This document shows positions 41,721 to 50,687 of a DNA stretch of 64,000 nt, piece after piece (position 1 is the first letter of the stretch; the number at the start of each line of letters is the position of its first letter). The notes below the pieces were generated by a model. That model saw nothing but the letters and a program-made list of their open reading frames with translations. It did not search any database and was not told where the DNA came from. Position numbers and translations under genes: made by a program. This stretch comes from Frigoribacterium sp. JB110 (GTDB lineage Bacteria; Actinomycetota; Actinomycetes; Actinomycetales; Microbacteriaceae), in the NCBI RefSeq assembly GCF_900163665.1, contig NZ_FUIA01000019.1:496001-560000 (forward strand), in the 5' to 3' direction.

Positions 41721-42365
41721 TCAGTACGCGACGGTGAAGCGGGTGCCGCGGTGCGCGGGGGTCGCCACCTCGTCGGCGATGGCGAGGCCGAAGTCCGCAC
41801 CGGAGATGAAGGACTCACCCGCCTCGTCGGTGACGAGCACATCGCCGCCCGTGCGATACGTGCCGCGTGCCTCGCCTGGAGCGAACGAACCGAAGCCGGC
41901 GGCCGGGCTGATGTAGCACCAGTCGAGGTCGTCACCGCGCTCTCGCAGTGCGTCGAGCATGCGGGCGGCCTCGCGCGCCTCGGGCTGCACCGGCTCGGGG
42001 AAGCCTTCGGTGTCGAACACCAGCGGCCCGCCCTCGTAGGCCCGCAGCGATCCCGCTCCTCCGACGACGAAGAGGCGAGTGCCCGACGCCGCGGCCAGGT
42101 CGGCCAGCTGCGCGGTGCCCGTCTCGACACGGCCGAGCATGTCGCCGCGCGGAGCGGCCGTGACGACCACCACATCGGCATCCGCCACGATCTCCGACGC
42201 CACCTTCTCGTCTGTGAAGTCACCCGTGCGGTACTCGACGCCGTCGATGGGCGTCTCCGGCCGCGTGCGCGAGTACGAGACGACGTCGATGCCCTTCGCC
42301 TTCGCCTGCTCGATGATGTGCCCACCGGCGTACCCGGTGCCTCCGATAACGGCCAGTCGCGTCAT
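41721..42365 (-). CDS. NAD(P)-binding atypical SDR, NmrA/YwnB-like
   Basis: The 214-residue protein opens with the dinucleotide-binding MTRLAVIGGTGYAGGHIIEQA, has DADVVVVTAAPRGD and LFVVGGAGSLR, and WCYISPAAGF; the usual catalytic YxxxK is absent. Such atypical short-chain dehydrogenases act as reductases or redox sensors. The ATG at 42365 follows GGAGGAAAC; an upstream frame of 90 codons runs through the tRNA-like sequence and is not coding. Confidence 0.9.
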   Translation of the reverse strand: MTRLAVIGGTGYAGGHIIEQAKAKGIDVVSYSRTRPETPIDGVEYRTGDFTDEKVASEIVADADVVVVTAAPRGDMLGRVETGTAQLADLAAASGTRLFVVGGAGSLRAYEGGPLVFDTEGFPEPVQPEAREAARMLDALRERGDDLDWCYISPAAGFGSFAPGEARGTYRTGGDVLVTDEAGESFISGADFGLAIADEVATPAHRGTRFTVAY

Positions 42366-42512
42366 GTTTCCTCCGAATCGCGGCCCTCTGTCGTGGCCGT
42401 CTGGGTCATGCAACCACGCGCGCCCGCGCTGTGTTCCCACTTCTTCCATCCGGTCGAAGGACACCGATTCCACCCGGATGAAGGATACGGGCGACACGCT
42501 CACGGACCCGGC

Positions 42513-42544
42513 GTGGGCCACTCCGGATGCCCGGAGCGGCCCAC
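42513..42544 (-). terminator. Hairpin downstream of the tRNA-like sequence
   Basis: GTGGGCC-A-CTCCGG (42513-42526) pairs with CCGGAG-C-GGCCCAC (42531-42544), one mismatch, ATGC loop. It lies 33 bases after the 3' end of the tRNA-like sequence on the minus strand and would suit it as a terminator. Confidence 0.5.
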
Positions 42545-42576
42545 CTCCGACTCGCCGGGCGACCGCGGCGAAACAG

Positions 42577-42648
42577 ACGCGGCGACGGGAGTCGAACCCG
42601 CTGCTCAGTCGGTATGAACCGCTGACCGAGACCACTCGGATCGCCGCG
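42577..42648 (-). tRNA. Degenerate tRNA-like sequence, anticodon uncertain
   Basis: The minus strand holds perfect seven-base acceptor arms CGCGGCG/CGCCGCG, a T-arm GCGGG-TTCGACT-CCCGT with the universal TTCGA loop, and a D-arm-like CCGA-GTGGTC-TCGG, total 72 bases. Deviations are strong: A instead of U at position 8, a six-base D-loop without A14, and an anticodon stem that pairs poorly; the loop reads TTCATAC, giving CAT (Met) or TCA depending on register. No CCA is encoded. It may be a decayed tRNA or an unusual tRNA-like RNA. The downstream hairpin suggests it is, or was, transcribed. Confidence 0.38.
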
Positions 42649-42730
42649 CGACGCTTCCACGTTATCGAGGCCCGCGCACCCTGTCACCCGGTGTTGCGGA
42701 TCTTTTCGCTATGACGTTCCTGAACACGCC

Positions 42731-43237
42731 TCAGAGCGCCGCACCGTTCGGGTCGAAGCGGAAGAAGGTGCGGTTCTCGTACAGGAGCGGTGCGCCGATC
42801 TCCGCGGGGCACACCTCGACGATGTCGGCGATCACCAGCGACGAGTCCGACACCCTGATGCTGTCGCGGATCCGTCCGCGCAGCGTTGCGCGGGCGCCCG
42901 CGAGCGTCGCATTGCCGTGTTCGTCGAAGGTCCAGCCCTGCTCGGCTGTGAAGCGCTCCCTGCCCGAGACGGCGAATGCCAGCGCGGTGTCGACGTGCTC
43001 GTCGGTGAGGAAGTGGATCGAGAGGTTGTCCGCTTCCAGGATCGCGCCGGCCGTTCCGGTGGCCCGGGTGACGGAGAACGACACGGCAGGGGGCACGGCG
43101 GCCACCGAGCTCACGCTCGACGCCGTGAGCCCCACGGGGCCGGATGGGGTGCTCGCCGTGACGATCGTGACGGCCGCCGGGTGCGTGCGGAACACGGTCT
43201 TGAACGCATCGCCCAGTTCTGCTTCATTCGACTGCAT
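42731..43237 (-). CDS. Flavin reductase-like FMN-binding protein
   Basis: The 168-residue protein carries the flavin reductase domain: FRTHPAAVTIVTASTPSGPVGLTASSV start, VPPAVSFSVTRATGTAG, and LSIHFLTDEHVDTA. It reduces FMN or FAD with NAD(P)H, normally as partner of a two-component monooxygenase; no such oxygenase is adjacent. TACCGT (43244-43249) lies six bases before the ATG, so it is probably leaderless. Confidence 0.92.
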   Translation of the reverse strand: MQSNEAELGDAFKTVFRTHPAAVTIVTASTPSGPVGLTASSVSSVAAVPPAVSFSVTRATGTAGAILEADNLSIHFLTDEHVDTALAFAVSGRERFTAEQGWTFDEHGNATLAGARATLRGRIRDSIRVSDSSLVIADIVEVCPAEIGAPLLYENRTFFRFDPNGAAL

Positions 43238-43306
43238 ACTTCGACGGTACGCGCTCCGGATGGGACGGGCGCCGGATCCGCACGCGGGTTCGCTGACAGT
43301 CCTCGC

Positions 43307-44314
43307 CTACCTGCTCAGTCGCTGATAGCGCTCGAGACGACGCATCCCCTCCGACGACGGCGCCGCGGCAGGCCGAAGCGCCTCGACGATCCGGACGTGC
43401 GCTGCGGCGTCGAGATGCAGGCCGATCGCCACGAGGCCGTCGGCCGCTCGTCCGGCCGGCGCCTTCTCGACGTGCACGGAACGTCCGACGCGGTGCACCG
43501 TGTAGATCCGCTGGCCGCGGCCGGTGCGCACCGGCACGGTGCCTTTGATCCGGTATGCCCCTGCCGGCGGGTTCTCGAGCAGATCGATCAGCGCACCGGG
43601 GTCGACGGGTCCGTCCGCGACGCCGCCGGCCGAGTCGGCGTGCGTGTGCGCGGGCTCGGTCGCGAGCTCCTCCCGCAGCAGCTGCGAGATCGGCAGCTGG
43701 TCCAGCGGGTCGTCCTCACCTGCGACGTCGAACACGAGCGCTGGGTCGATCGCTCCGCGCTCGGCCGGCACCACCTCGACCGCGGGATTGTGCTCGCGGA
43801 TCATCGCGCCGAGCGCGACTTCTCGCGCCGCACGCTCGGCATCCGGCACCAGGTCGAGCTTGTTCACGACAGCGAGGGTGGCTGCGGCGTAGCGCGCTGG
43901 CGCGACGAGCCCCGCCTGGACCGATCGCTCGTGTTCGACGGCATCGATGACCTCGACCGCTCCCCCGAGACGAGCGCGATCCGCGCCGCTGAACCGGATG
44001 AGCCTGGCGAGCGCCACGGGTTCCGCCACACCGCTGGCCTCCACGATGACCGCATCGAGACGCAGCCTCGGATCGGTGAGAGTGTCGAGCGCTTCGTCGA
44101 GGCCGCCGGCATCCGGCATGCAGCACACGCAGCCGCCCGCAATCGACGCGGCCTCGTCGACCTGGCCGACCACAAGCCCGGCATCGACGTTGATCGCGCC
44201 GAAGTCGTTGATGACGACACCGACGCGAGCACCGGGAGCGGCGAGCAGATGGTTCAGAACCGTCGTCTTGCCCGCTCCCAGCGGCCCCGTCAGGGCGATG
44301 ACCGGCACGCTCAT
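43307..44314 (-). CDS. CobW/COG0523 GTPase metallochaperone
   Basis: The 335-residue protein has the P-loop LTGPLGAGKTTVLNHLL, the metal-binding CxCC motif in AGGCVCCMPDAG (about residues 60-71), the VIVEASGVAEP switch, the NKLD base-recognition motif and a C-terminal CobW_C domain with YRIKGTVPVRTGRGQRIYTVHRVG. A His-rich patch AHTHAD lies between. COG0523 GTPases deliver zinc, cobalt or iron; zinc supply under limitation is commonest. Start at 44314 has GGGGG five bases upstream; an ATG at 44326 is an alternative. Confidence 0.88.
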   Translation of the reverse strand: MSVPVIALTGPLGAGKTTVLNHLLAAPGARVGVVINDFGAINVDAGLVVGQVDEAASIAGGCVCCMPDAGGLDEALDTLTDPRLRLDAVIVEASGVAEPVALARLIRFSGADRARLGGAVEVIDAVEHERSVQAGLVAPARYAAATLAVVNKLDLVPDAERAAREVALGAMIREHNPAVEVVPAERGAIDPALVFDVAGEDDPLDQLPISQLLREELATEPAHTHADSAGGVADGPVDPGALIDLLENPPAGAYRIKGTVPVRTGRGQRIYTVHRVGRSVHVEKAPAGRAADGLVAIGLHLDAAAHVRIVEALRPAAAPSSEGMRRLERYQRLSR

Positions 44315-44439
44315 CCGGACCCCCATTCGTGATAACCGATCTCACCAGCGTAGGCGACCCCGGCCTCACGACACGCATCGCTGCGCCGTGAGAGAAGCGG
44401 CACGCGACGAAATCGGCGGCCGCGGGGCACTGTGCTCGG

Positions 44440-44451
44440 TAGGTTTGAGTC
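44440..44451 (+). promoter_or_regulatory. -10 element for leaderless pgi transcript
   Basis: TAGGTT at 44440-44445, six bases before the ATG at 44452. Confidence 0.62.
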
Positions 44452-46128
44452 ATGACTGCTCCCGTCGATCCCACGACCACCACCGCTTGGGCGGAGCTCT
44501 CCGCTCACCGCGACGCCCTCACCCCCGATCTGCGCGGCTGGTTCGCGCAGGACGCCGAGCGCGCCGATCGGCTCAGCCTCGACCTCGCCGACCTGCACGT
44601 CGACCTGTCGAAGAACCTCGTCACCGACGAGATCCTCGCGTCGCTCGTGAAGCTGGCAGACGAGGCGGGCGTCGCCGAGCGCTACTCGGCGATGCTCGCG
44701 GGCGAGCACATCAACACCACCGAGGACCGTGCGGTGCTGCATACCGCGCTGCGCCGCCCCGCTGGCGGCTCCCTCGTCGTCGACGGCCAGAACATCGACG
44801 CCGACGTGCAGGAGGTCCTCGCGAAGGTCTCCGCCTTCGCCGACCGCGTGCGCAGCGGCGAGTGGGTCGGCGTGACAGGCAAGCGCGTCACGCACGTCGT
44901 CAACATCGGCATCGGCGGCAGCGACCTCGGCCCCGTGATGGTCTACGAGGCGCTGCGTCCCTACGCGGACGCGGGCATCGAGGCGCGCTTCGTGTCGAAC
45001 ATCGACCCCACAGACCTCGCACAGAAGATCTCCGACCTCGACCCCGAGACGACGCTGTTCATCGTCGCGTCGAAGACCTTCACAACGCTCGAGACACTGA
45101 CCAACGCCCGGCTCGCGCGCGACTGGCTGTGGACGCAGCTCGCAGAACGAGGCGTGATCGACGGTGACGACGAGGCGAAGGACGAGGCCGTCGCGCGCCA
45201 CTTCATCGCCGTGTCGACCGCCCTCGACAAGGTCGCCGAGTTCGGCATCGACACGGACAACGCGTTCGGGTTCTGGGACTGGGTCGGCGGACGGTACTCG
45301 GTCGATTCATCGATCGGCACGTCGCTGGCGATCGTGTTCGGGCCCCCGGCCTTCCGCGAGCTGCTCGCCGGGTTCCACGCCGTCGACGAGCACGTGCGCA
45401 CCACGCCGCTGGAGAAGAACGTTCCCGTTCTGATGGGCCTGCTCAACGTCTGGTACACGAACTTCCTCGGTTCGCAGTCGCACGCCGTCCTGCCCTACGC
45501 CCAGCAGCTGAGCCGCTTCGCCGCCTATCTGCAGCAGCTCACGATGGAGTCGAACGGCAAGTCGGTGCGCTGGGACGGCACCCCCGTCACCACAGACACC
45601 GGCGAGGTGTTCTGGGGCGAGCCCGGCACGAACGGGCAGCACGCCTTCTACCAGCTCATCCACCAGGGCACCCGCCTGATCCCCGCCGATTTCATCGCGT
45701 TCGTGAATCCCGCGCACGCGTTGAAGGACGGCGAGCGCGACGTGCACGGCTTGTTCCTGGCGAACTTCCTCGCACAGACCAAGGCACTCGCGTTCGGCAA
45801 GACGTCCGCCGAGGTCGAGGCGGAAGGCACGACAGGCCCGCTGGTCGCCGCCCGCACCTTCGAGGGCAACCGACCGACGACGTCGATCTTCGCACCGGCA
45901 CTCACCCCGTCCGTGCTCGGCCAGCTCATCGCGCTGTACGAGCACATCACCTTCACGCAGGGCGTGATCTGGGGCATCAACTCCTTCGACCAGTGGGGCG
46001 TCGAACTGGGCAAGCAGCTCGCCCTGCAGATCGCTCCGGCAATCGAGGGCGACCGCACCGCTCTGGAGGCACAGGACGCCTCGACACAGGCCCTGCTCGC
46101 CTACTACCAGCAGCACCGCACGGCATAG
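44452..46128 (+). CDS. pgi: Glucose-6-phosphate isomerase
   Basis: The enzyme interconverts glucose 6-phosphate and fructose 6-phosphate. The 558-residue protein shows [29 protein letters not shown] (signature 1 with catalytic Arg), the catalytic Glu in [28 protein letters not shown], and [12 protein letters not shown] (signature 2). Length is standard. Leaderless start; followed by a perfect hairpin terminator. Confidence 0.97.
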   Translation: MTAPVDPTTTTAWAELSAHRDALTPDLRGWFAQDAERADRLSLDLADLHVDLSKNLVTDEILASLVKLADEAGVAERYSAMLAGEHINTTEDRAVLHTALRRPAGGSLVVDGQNIDADVQEVLAKVSAFADRVRSGEWVGVTGKRVTHVVNIGIGGSDLGPVMVYEALRPYADAGIEARFVSNIDPTDLAQKISDLDPETTLFIVASKTFTTLETLTNARLARDWLWTQLAERGVIDGDDEAKDEAVARHFIAVSTALDKVAEFGIDTDNAFGFWDWVGGRYSVDSSIGTSLAIVFGPPAFRELLAGFHAVDEHVRTTPLEKNVPVLMGLLNVWYTNFLGSQSHAVLPYAQQLSRFAAYLQQLTMESNGKSVRWDGTPVTTDTGEVFWGEPGTNGQHAFYQLIHQGTRLIPADFIAFVNPAHALKDGERDVHGLFLANFLAQTKALAFGKTSAEVEAEGTTGPLVAARTFEGNRPTTSIFAPALTPSVLGQLIALYEHITFTQGVIWGINSFDQWGVELGKQLALQIAPAIEGDRTALEAQDASTQALLAYYQQHRTA

Positions 46129-46138
46129 GCGAATCGCC

Positions 46139-46183
46139 GACGAGGGAGGCCTGCGGTATGGGATGTTGCAGGCCTCCCTCGTC
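46139..46183 (+). terminator. Perfect 16-base hairpin after pgi
   Basis: GACGAGGGAGGCCTGC (46139-46154) pairs perfectly with 46168-46183, 13-base loop. It lies between convergent pgi and the GGCT-like gene and may serve both. Confidence 0.75.
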
Positions 46184-46215
46184 ACACCTGGTGGGGATCG
46201 TGCATCAGAGCCCGC

Positions 46216-48087
46216 CTATCCCCTGGCTCTCGGATGCGAGAGCCTTCGGCGCAGTTTGAGCAGTGTGAGCCCGAAGGTCCCGACGACGAGCGCGCCGAAG
46301 AAGACGAAGGCGATCACAGCGCTCGGCACGACGGTGAGCAGTCCGACCAGCGCGACCGCAAGCAGGATGAGCGTCTCGCGGAGTTCGGCGCCGAACTGCT
46401 GCAGGCGCGCGGGACGGGCGCGCAGAGTGCCGAGCTCCTGCCGTCCGATGCCGAGCCGTGCCCTGGTCGATGCGTCCGCGAACACGAGCGGGATGTCCGG
46501 AGCGATGCCGAGCGTCTCCCTCACGCCGGGAAACCGGGCGCCCCATGTTCCGCTCGACACACGCTGTCGTTCGAGCCGGATGTCATCCGGGACTTCGAAG
46601 GCCTTCACCGCGACGGTCGGCACGCGGCCCGAGGAGCTCACCGCGCCCTCCAGCACGACGTAGTCTCCGCTCGAGATGCCGAGGAGCTGCAGCGACAGTG
46701 CGCTCATCAGACAGACGTCGCGCTCGGTCGTGGCCGGATCCGCCAGAGTGACACGCATCGTCAGAGAATTGGGCGGCCCGAGGATCGCATCCGGCCAACG
46801 CGCTCTGCGGACGCCGGCCGCGCGCACCAGAACGCGCTCTCCGGTCTCGGCTCCGATGCCCATGCGCAGCACGTTGTCGACCTCGATCGCGTGAGCATCA
46901 GGCGACTGGTGTCCGGAGTCTCGGCCTCGGAGCACCGTCGCGACCACCCGCGGGGCGCTCTCGCCGACGCGGCCCACGAGTTCGGCGGAGACGAGCTCCA
47001 CGTTCTGGGGACGGTCGAGCAGGCGGTCGACCTCGGCTCCCAGACGCACGACTGACCGTCCCCGACGTTCCAGGTAGTCGATCGAGGGCCCGGCCGTCGC
47101 GATGACGCCGTCTTCCGTTGGTTCAGCGACACCGGACGAGAAAAGAGCTCCGTAGCGGCGAGGGCGAGCGCCGATCTCATCCGGCAGTTCGAACAGCGGG
47201 TTGTCCTCTCGGACGAGGCCCGCCGACCGGAGCGCGTCGAAAGAGGTCTCCATGTCGACGCCGCTCGCGATGATCTCGTGCGGCGTCGCGCCGAGCGCCT
47301 CGGCGAGAGTCGGCTCTGCGCACAACCGCGAGAGCAGACTCTCCTGGTCGGGGAACCACCGGGATTCGCTCACCTCAGACGGCAGAGCATCTCCCGGCAC
47401 GCCCATGATCCATGCCCCGGTGCCGTCACCGAGAGAGCCGTGCCGCGCGACGTATGCGTAGGCGCCGGGAAGCAGTTCGCCCGTCTCGAGCAGGATCGGT
47501 GTCTCCACCCAGACACGTTTGTAGGCTGTGCTCTCGCTGGCATCGATCTGCCTGAGCTGCGCTTCGTCGAGCAGCTGCAACGCCATCTCCGTCTCGGCGC
47601 GCTCATCCTGAACCATCGTCGCCGGAACGTAGCCCAACGGCGAGACGAACGAACAGAACGCGGCCCGCATTCCCGACACTCGCGCTCGGATCGATGGCAC
47701 GAACAGCGGCGTGTTCGACAGGGAGGTGCGGAACTTGTGCCGCAGCTGCGCCGGCGCGGCGTTCGAGCCGATCGCCAGCACGGGAACTCGTCCGTTCGGG
47801 CTCACGCCCTGTGACTCTTCGAGCACAGAGGACAGGTACGGATGGACTGTTCGCGCGAGCCCGAGACTCACCGCTTCCTCTCCTTCGAGCGCCACCCGGC
47901 ACATCGGCAGTCGTTGCACGTGGTCGCACGACCATGCCAGGTCCTGCCCGTTCCGGTCGAGGATGGGCCACAGCGCGTCAGACGTGATCACCGTCGAGTG
48001 CTTCGGACGATGCCCCGGGTACGACAGCGGGATCTCTCTCGGCGAGCACTCGGCCGCGAACGGGTCAGTCAGCACGTTGTCGTTCAT
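46216..48087 (-). CDS. Uncharacterised 623-residue protein: GGCT-like N-terminus, C-terminal membrane hairpin
   Basis: No named family is recognised for the whole protein. Near residues 95-115 VPVLAIGSNAAPAQLRHKF resembles the substrate loop of gamma-glutamylcyclotransferase-fold proteins (xYGSNxxxxxL), and the following LGYVPATMVQDERAETEMAL and ESTAYKRVWVET also fit that fold. Residues about 380-520 (MRVTLADPATTERDVCLMSA, GISSGDYVVLEG) recall a double-psi barrel substrate domain. Two hydrophobic helices (about 565-605, LILLAVALVGLLTVVP…FVFFGALVVGTFGL) sit near the end with a basic tail. It is divergent from the surface-protein operon across 237 bases. TAGGCT six bases before the ATG: leaderless. 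Function unknown. Confidence 0.75.
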   Translation of the reverse strand: MNDNVLTDPFAAECSPREIPLSYPGHRPKHSTVITSDALWPILDRNGQDLAWSCDHVQRLPMCRVALEGEEAVSLGLARTVHPYLSSVLEESQGVSPNGRVPVLAIGSNAAPAQLRHKFRTSLSNTPLFVPSIRARVSGMRAAFCSFVSPLGYVPATMVQDERAETEMALQLLDEAQLRQIDASESTAYKRVWVETPILLETGELLPGAYAYVARHGSLGDGTGAWIMGVPGDALPSEVSESRWFPDQESLLSRLCAEPTLAEALGATPHEIIASGVDMETSFDALRSAGLVREDNPLFELPDEIGARPRRYGALFSSGVAEPTEDGVIATAGPSIDYLERRGRSVVRLGAEVDRLLDRPQNVELVSAELVGRVGESAPRVVATVLRGRDSGHQSPDAHAIEVDNVLRMGIGAETGERVLVRAAGVRRARWPDAILGPPNSLTMRVTLADPATTERDVCLMSALSLQLLGISSGDYVVLEGAVSSSGRVPTVAVKAFEVPDDIRLERQRVSSGTWGARFPGVRETLGIAPDIPLVFADASTRARLGIGRQELGTLRARPARLQQFGAELRETLILLAVALVGLLTVVPSAVIAFVFFGALVVGTFGLTLLKLRRRLSHPRARG

Positions 48088-48093
48088 GCGTCG

Positions 48094-48099
48094 AGCCTA
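48094..48099 (-). promoter_or_regulatory. -10 element for leaderless GGCT-like gene transcript
   Basis: TAGGCT on the minus strand, exactly six bases before the ATG at 48087. Confidence 0.62.
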
Positions 48100-48324
48100 T
48101 CCAGCATCACCGAGCGACATCCGAGCCGCCGGAATCCCGGCACCTGGTCGCCTTCCCAACGCCTCACCTGGCCGACATCCTGGCCTACCGGCCAGTTCAC
48201 CGGCGGAACGGGCGTTCATATGTTGATCAGGTGCCCGCATTCGCTGCGGGCTGGCCGCCAGCGCCACGAGGAACCCCGCTCGACGACGCACCGCACGGCC
48301 CATCACGACAGAGGAGAAGTACGC

Positions 48325-50616
48325 GTGACGAAAGCCCACCGACGCGCTCACGAGCGAGACGTTCGACGCGCCGGATGGCGCCCCACTGCGCTGCTGACCG
48401 TGCTCACCCTGCTCGTGGGAACCACGATGACGACTGCCGCGGCGATCGCCGACGACCCCGCGGTCGCCGAGGACCAGGTCGTCGCCGCCCAGGCGCAGAA
48501 CGCGCCGGATGACGCCGACGCCGGAGATCAGGCGGCCAAGGGCGACGCGGTCGGCCAGAACGACGAAAGCGCGCAGAACGACACCGACGGTGCCGACGGC
48601 GACAGCGCGCCGAACGGCACCGATGGAGCAGGTGACGAGAGCGCGACGGATGACGGCGGCGCTTCGAAGCCTGACGGCGCCGTCGACGACGCGCAGAACC
48701 CGTCCCCCGACACAGATGCTGACGCACCGTCGGATGAAGCCTCCGCAGACGAAGAGGCCGACGACGCCCCTGCGCCGTCGCCTGAGGCGACGGACAGCAC
48801 CGATGGAAGCGCGGATGAGGCTGTCGCCCCGTTCGCCGTGCCCTCCCCCTCGAGTGAGTCCGCCGTGATCACCGTCTCGGTCGGCGGCGAGCGCACCGCA
48901 GGCTCGACGGTGTCGGATCTGGCGGGTGTCACCCTCGAGCTCTTCGACGGCGGCAACGGCGGCGCGGGATCGCCCATAAGCGAGTCATGGTCGCAGTGCG
49001 TCTCCGACTCCGACGGCGACTGCTCCTTCGTCGTGCCCGACGTTCAGGACGAGATCGTCGAGCGCGAGTGCGTGAGCTGGTTCATCGTCTGCCTCGAGTG
49101 GGAGGAGACCGTCGTGCAGGAGGGCGGGGAGAACCACGACCGCCGCTTCTGGGTCGCGGCCGTCGATGCCCCCAACGGCTGGTACCTCAACGACGCGCTC
49201 TCGACGGACTCCGGCGAGCTCGACTACGCGTTCCGCACCCCCGGCGTCGAGGCGGGCGAGACGTACCGGTCGGGCGACGACTTCATGTCGTGGGACGGCG
49301 ACCGCTCCTCCAGCGGGATCTGGCAGGTCGCACACACGAATCCGCAGCTTCCGCAGACCTGCCAGGCAGGCGTCAGCGCGGCTCTGATCCTCGATCTGTC
49401 GGGATCCGTCGGCGATGCCGGCGCGCTCGGCGACCTGCGGCAGGCGGGGAAAGACATGGTCGACGCTCTCGTCGGCACCGGTTCGTCCATGGCGCTCTAC
49501 ACGTTCGCCGACAACGCACCGCGCAACAACGGCAGCAGCGGTCGCAACTACGCTTCCATGTCGATCGATGGCACAGGCAACGCCGACACCATCAAGGACC
49601 GGATCGACGACTACACGGCAGGCGGCGGAACGAACTGGGACGAGGGGATCTGGCAGGCGGCCGCCGATCAGGCGGACTACGACCTCGCCATCGTCGTCAC
49701 CGACGGCGTCGCCACGGCGTACCGCGACGGCGGCAACGGCATGGACTCCCGCTTCATCGAGACTGAGAACGCGGTCTACTCCGCCAACGCGCTCAAGGCA
49801 CAGGGCACCAGGGTGCTCGCTGTGGGCGTCGGAGACGGCACGAGCGGATCCGCGGCGAATCTGCGCGCCGTCGCCGGTGAGACTCCGTACGGATCGGGCA
49901 CCGCCGCACAGGATGCCGACTACTTCCAGTCGTCGTGGAGCGAGCTCGCCGGTCTGCTCGAAGACGTCGCCCGTGGGGCCACCTGCCAGGCCACGATCGA
50001 GGTCACCAAGAACACCCGCGCCTACGGCGAAGACACCCCAGACAACGGCGGCGCCGGATGGACGTTCTCCGCCGAGACGACGAACGGCGTGCTCTCTCCC
50101 GACTCCGAGCAGACGACCGACGGCTCGGGAACGGTGACATGGGCGCTGCAGTTCGCAACCCCCTCGCCCGCAGAGGCCGCCGATGTGTCGCTCGACGAAG
50201 TCCTCTCCGCCGGGCAGCTGCAGGACGGTTGGTCGCTCGACAGCGCGACGTGCACCGTGAACGACGGCGCCGCGGACGACCCCGACCAGTTATCCGTGAT
50301 GCCGGGCGACCGCGTCGCGTGCACCTTCCTCAACGTGCAGAGCCTCGTACCCGGCATCTCGATCGTGAAGTCCGCGTGGGACACCCCGACGGCCGAGGGT
50401 CTCGATGACGCAACCGAGATCCCCGCCGGGGACGCTGTCACCAGCGGCACCACGGTCACCTGGACGTACACGGTGACCAACACCGGCGAGACCACGCTGC
50501 ACGACATCGAGGTGGTCGACGACCGCGTCGGAACGGCCGCATGCGAAGACATCGACCTGGAGCCGAACGAGTCGACGGTGTGCACCGCATCCGGTCCTGT
50601 CACCGCGCTCCCCTGA
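48325..50616 (+). CDS. Secreted von Willebrand A-domain surface protein, C-terminus short
   Basis: The 763-residue protein has a signal peptide (about 18-42, ending TTAAAIADD), an acidic low-complexity region (50-165), a beta-rich domain (170-345), and a von Willebrand factor A domain (about 346-553) with a complete metal site DLSGS at 357-361 and IVVTDG. A prealbumin-like fold domain (554-673) and a final DUF11 repeat (674-763, TVTNTGETTLHDIEVVDD) follow. The DUF11 repeat stops at CTASGPVTALP without sorting signal or membrane helix, so the end looks truncated. GTG start after GAGGAGAAG. First gene of the surface operon; likely an adhesin or pilus-tip protein. Confidence 0.85.
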   Translation: MTKAHRRAHERDVRRAGWRPTALLTVLTLLVGTTMTTAAAIADDPAVAEDQVVAAQAQNAPDDADAGDQAAKGDAVGQNDESAQNDTDGADGDSAPNGTDGAGDESATDDGGASKPDGAVDDAQNPSPDTDADAPSDEASADEEADDAPAPSPEATDSTDGSADEAVAPFAVPSPSSESAVITVSVGGERTAGSTVSDLAGVTLELFDGGNGGAGSPISESWSQCVSDSDGDCSFVVPDVQDEIVERECVSWFIVCLEWEETVVQEGGENHDRRFWVAAVDAPNGWYLNDALSTDSGELDYAFRTPGVEAGETYRSGDDFMSWDGDRSSSGIWQVAHTNPQLPQTCQAGVSAALILDLSGSVGDAGALGDLRQAGKDMVDALVGTGSSMALYTFADNAPRNNGSSGRNYASMSIDGTGNADTIKDRIDDYTAGGGTNWDEGIWQAAADQADYDLAIVVTDGVATAYRDGGNGMDSRFIETENAVYSANALKAQGTRVLAVGVGDGTSGSAANLRAVAGETPYGSGTAAQDADYFQSSWSELAGLLEDVARGATCQATIEVTKNTRAYGEDTPDNGGAGWTFSAETTNGVLSPDSEQTTDGSGTVTWALQFATPSPAEAADVSLDEVLSAGQLQDGWSLDSATCTVNDGAADDPDQLSVMPGDRVACTFLNVQSLVPGISIVKSAWDTPTAEGLDDATEIPAGDAVTSGTTVTWTYTVTNTGETTLHDIEVVDDRVGTAACEDIDLEPNESTVCTASGPVTALP

Positions 50617-50687
50617 CCTCTCACTCCCGAACCCCCGTTGAAATCCGATACCCCTCGCCCCTTCACACGCATCACAAGGAGACAGAC

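Noticed and set aside
47842..48324. N-terminal extension of the vWA surface protein from 47842
   Set aside because: It overlaps the divergent GGCT-like gene and its promoter, and would bury the signal peptide; the GTG at 48325 has a ribosome site.
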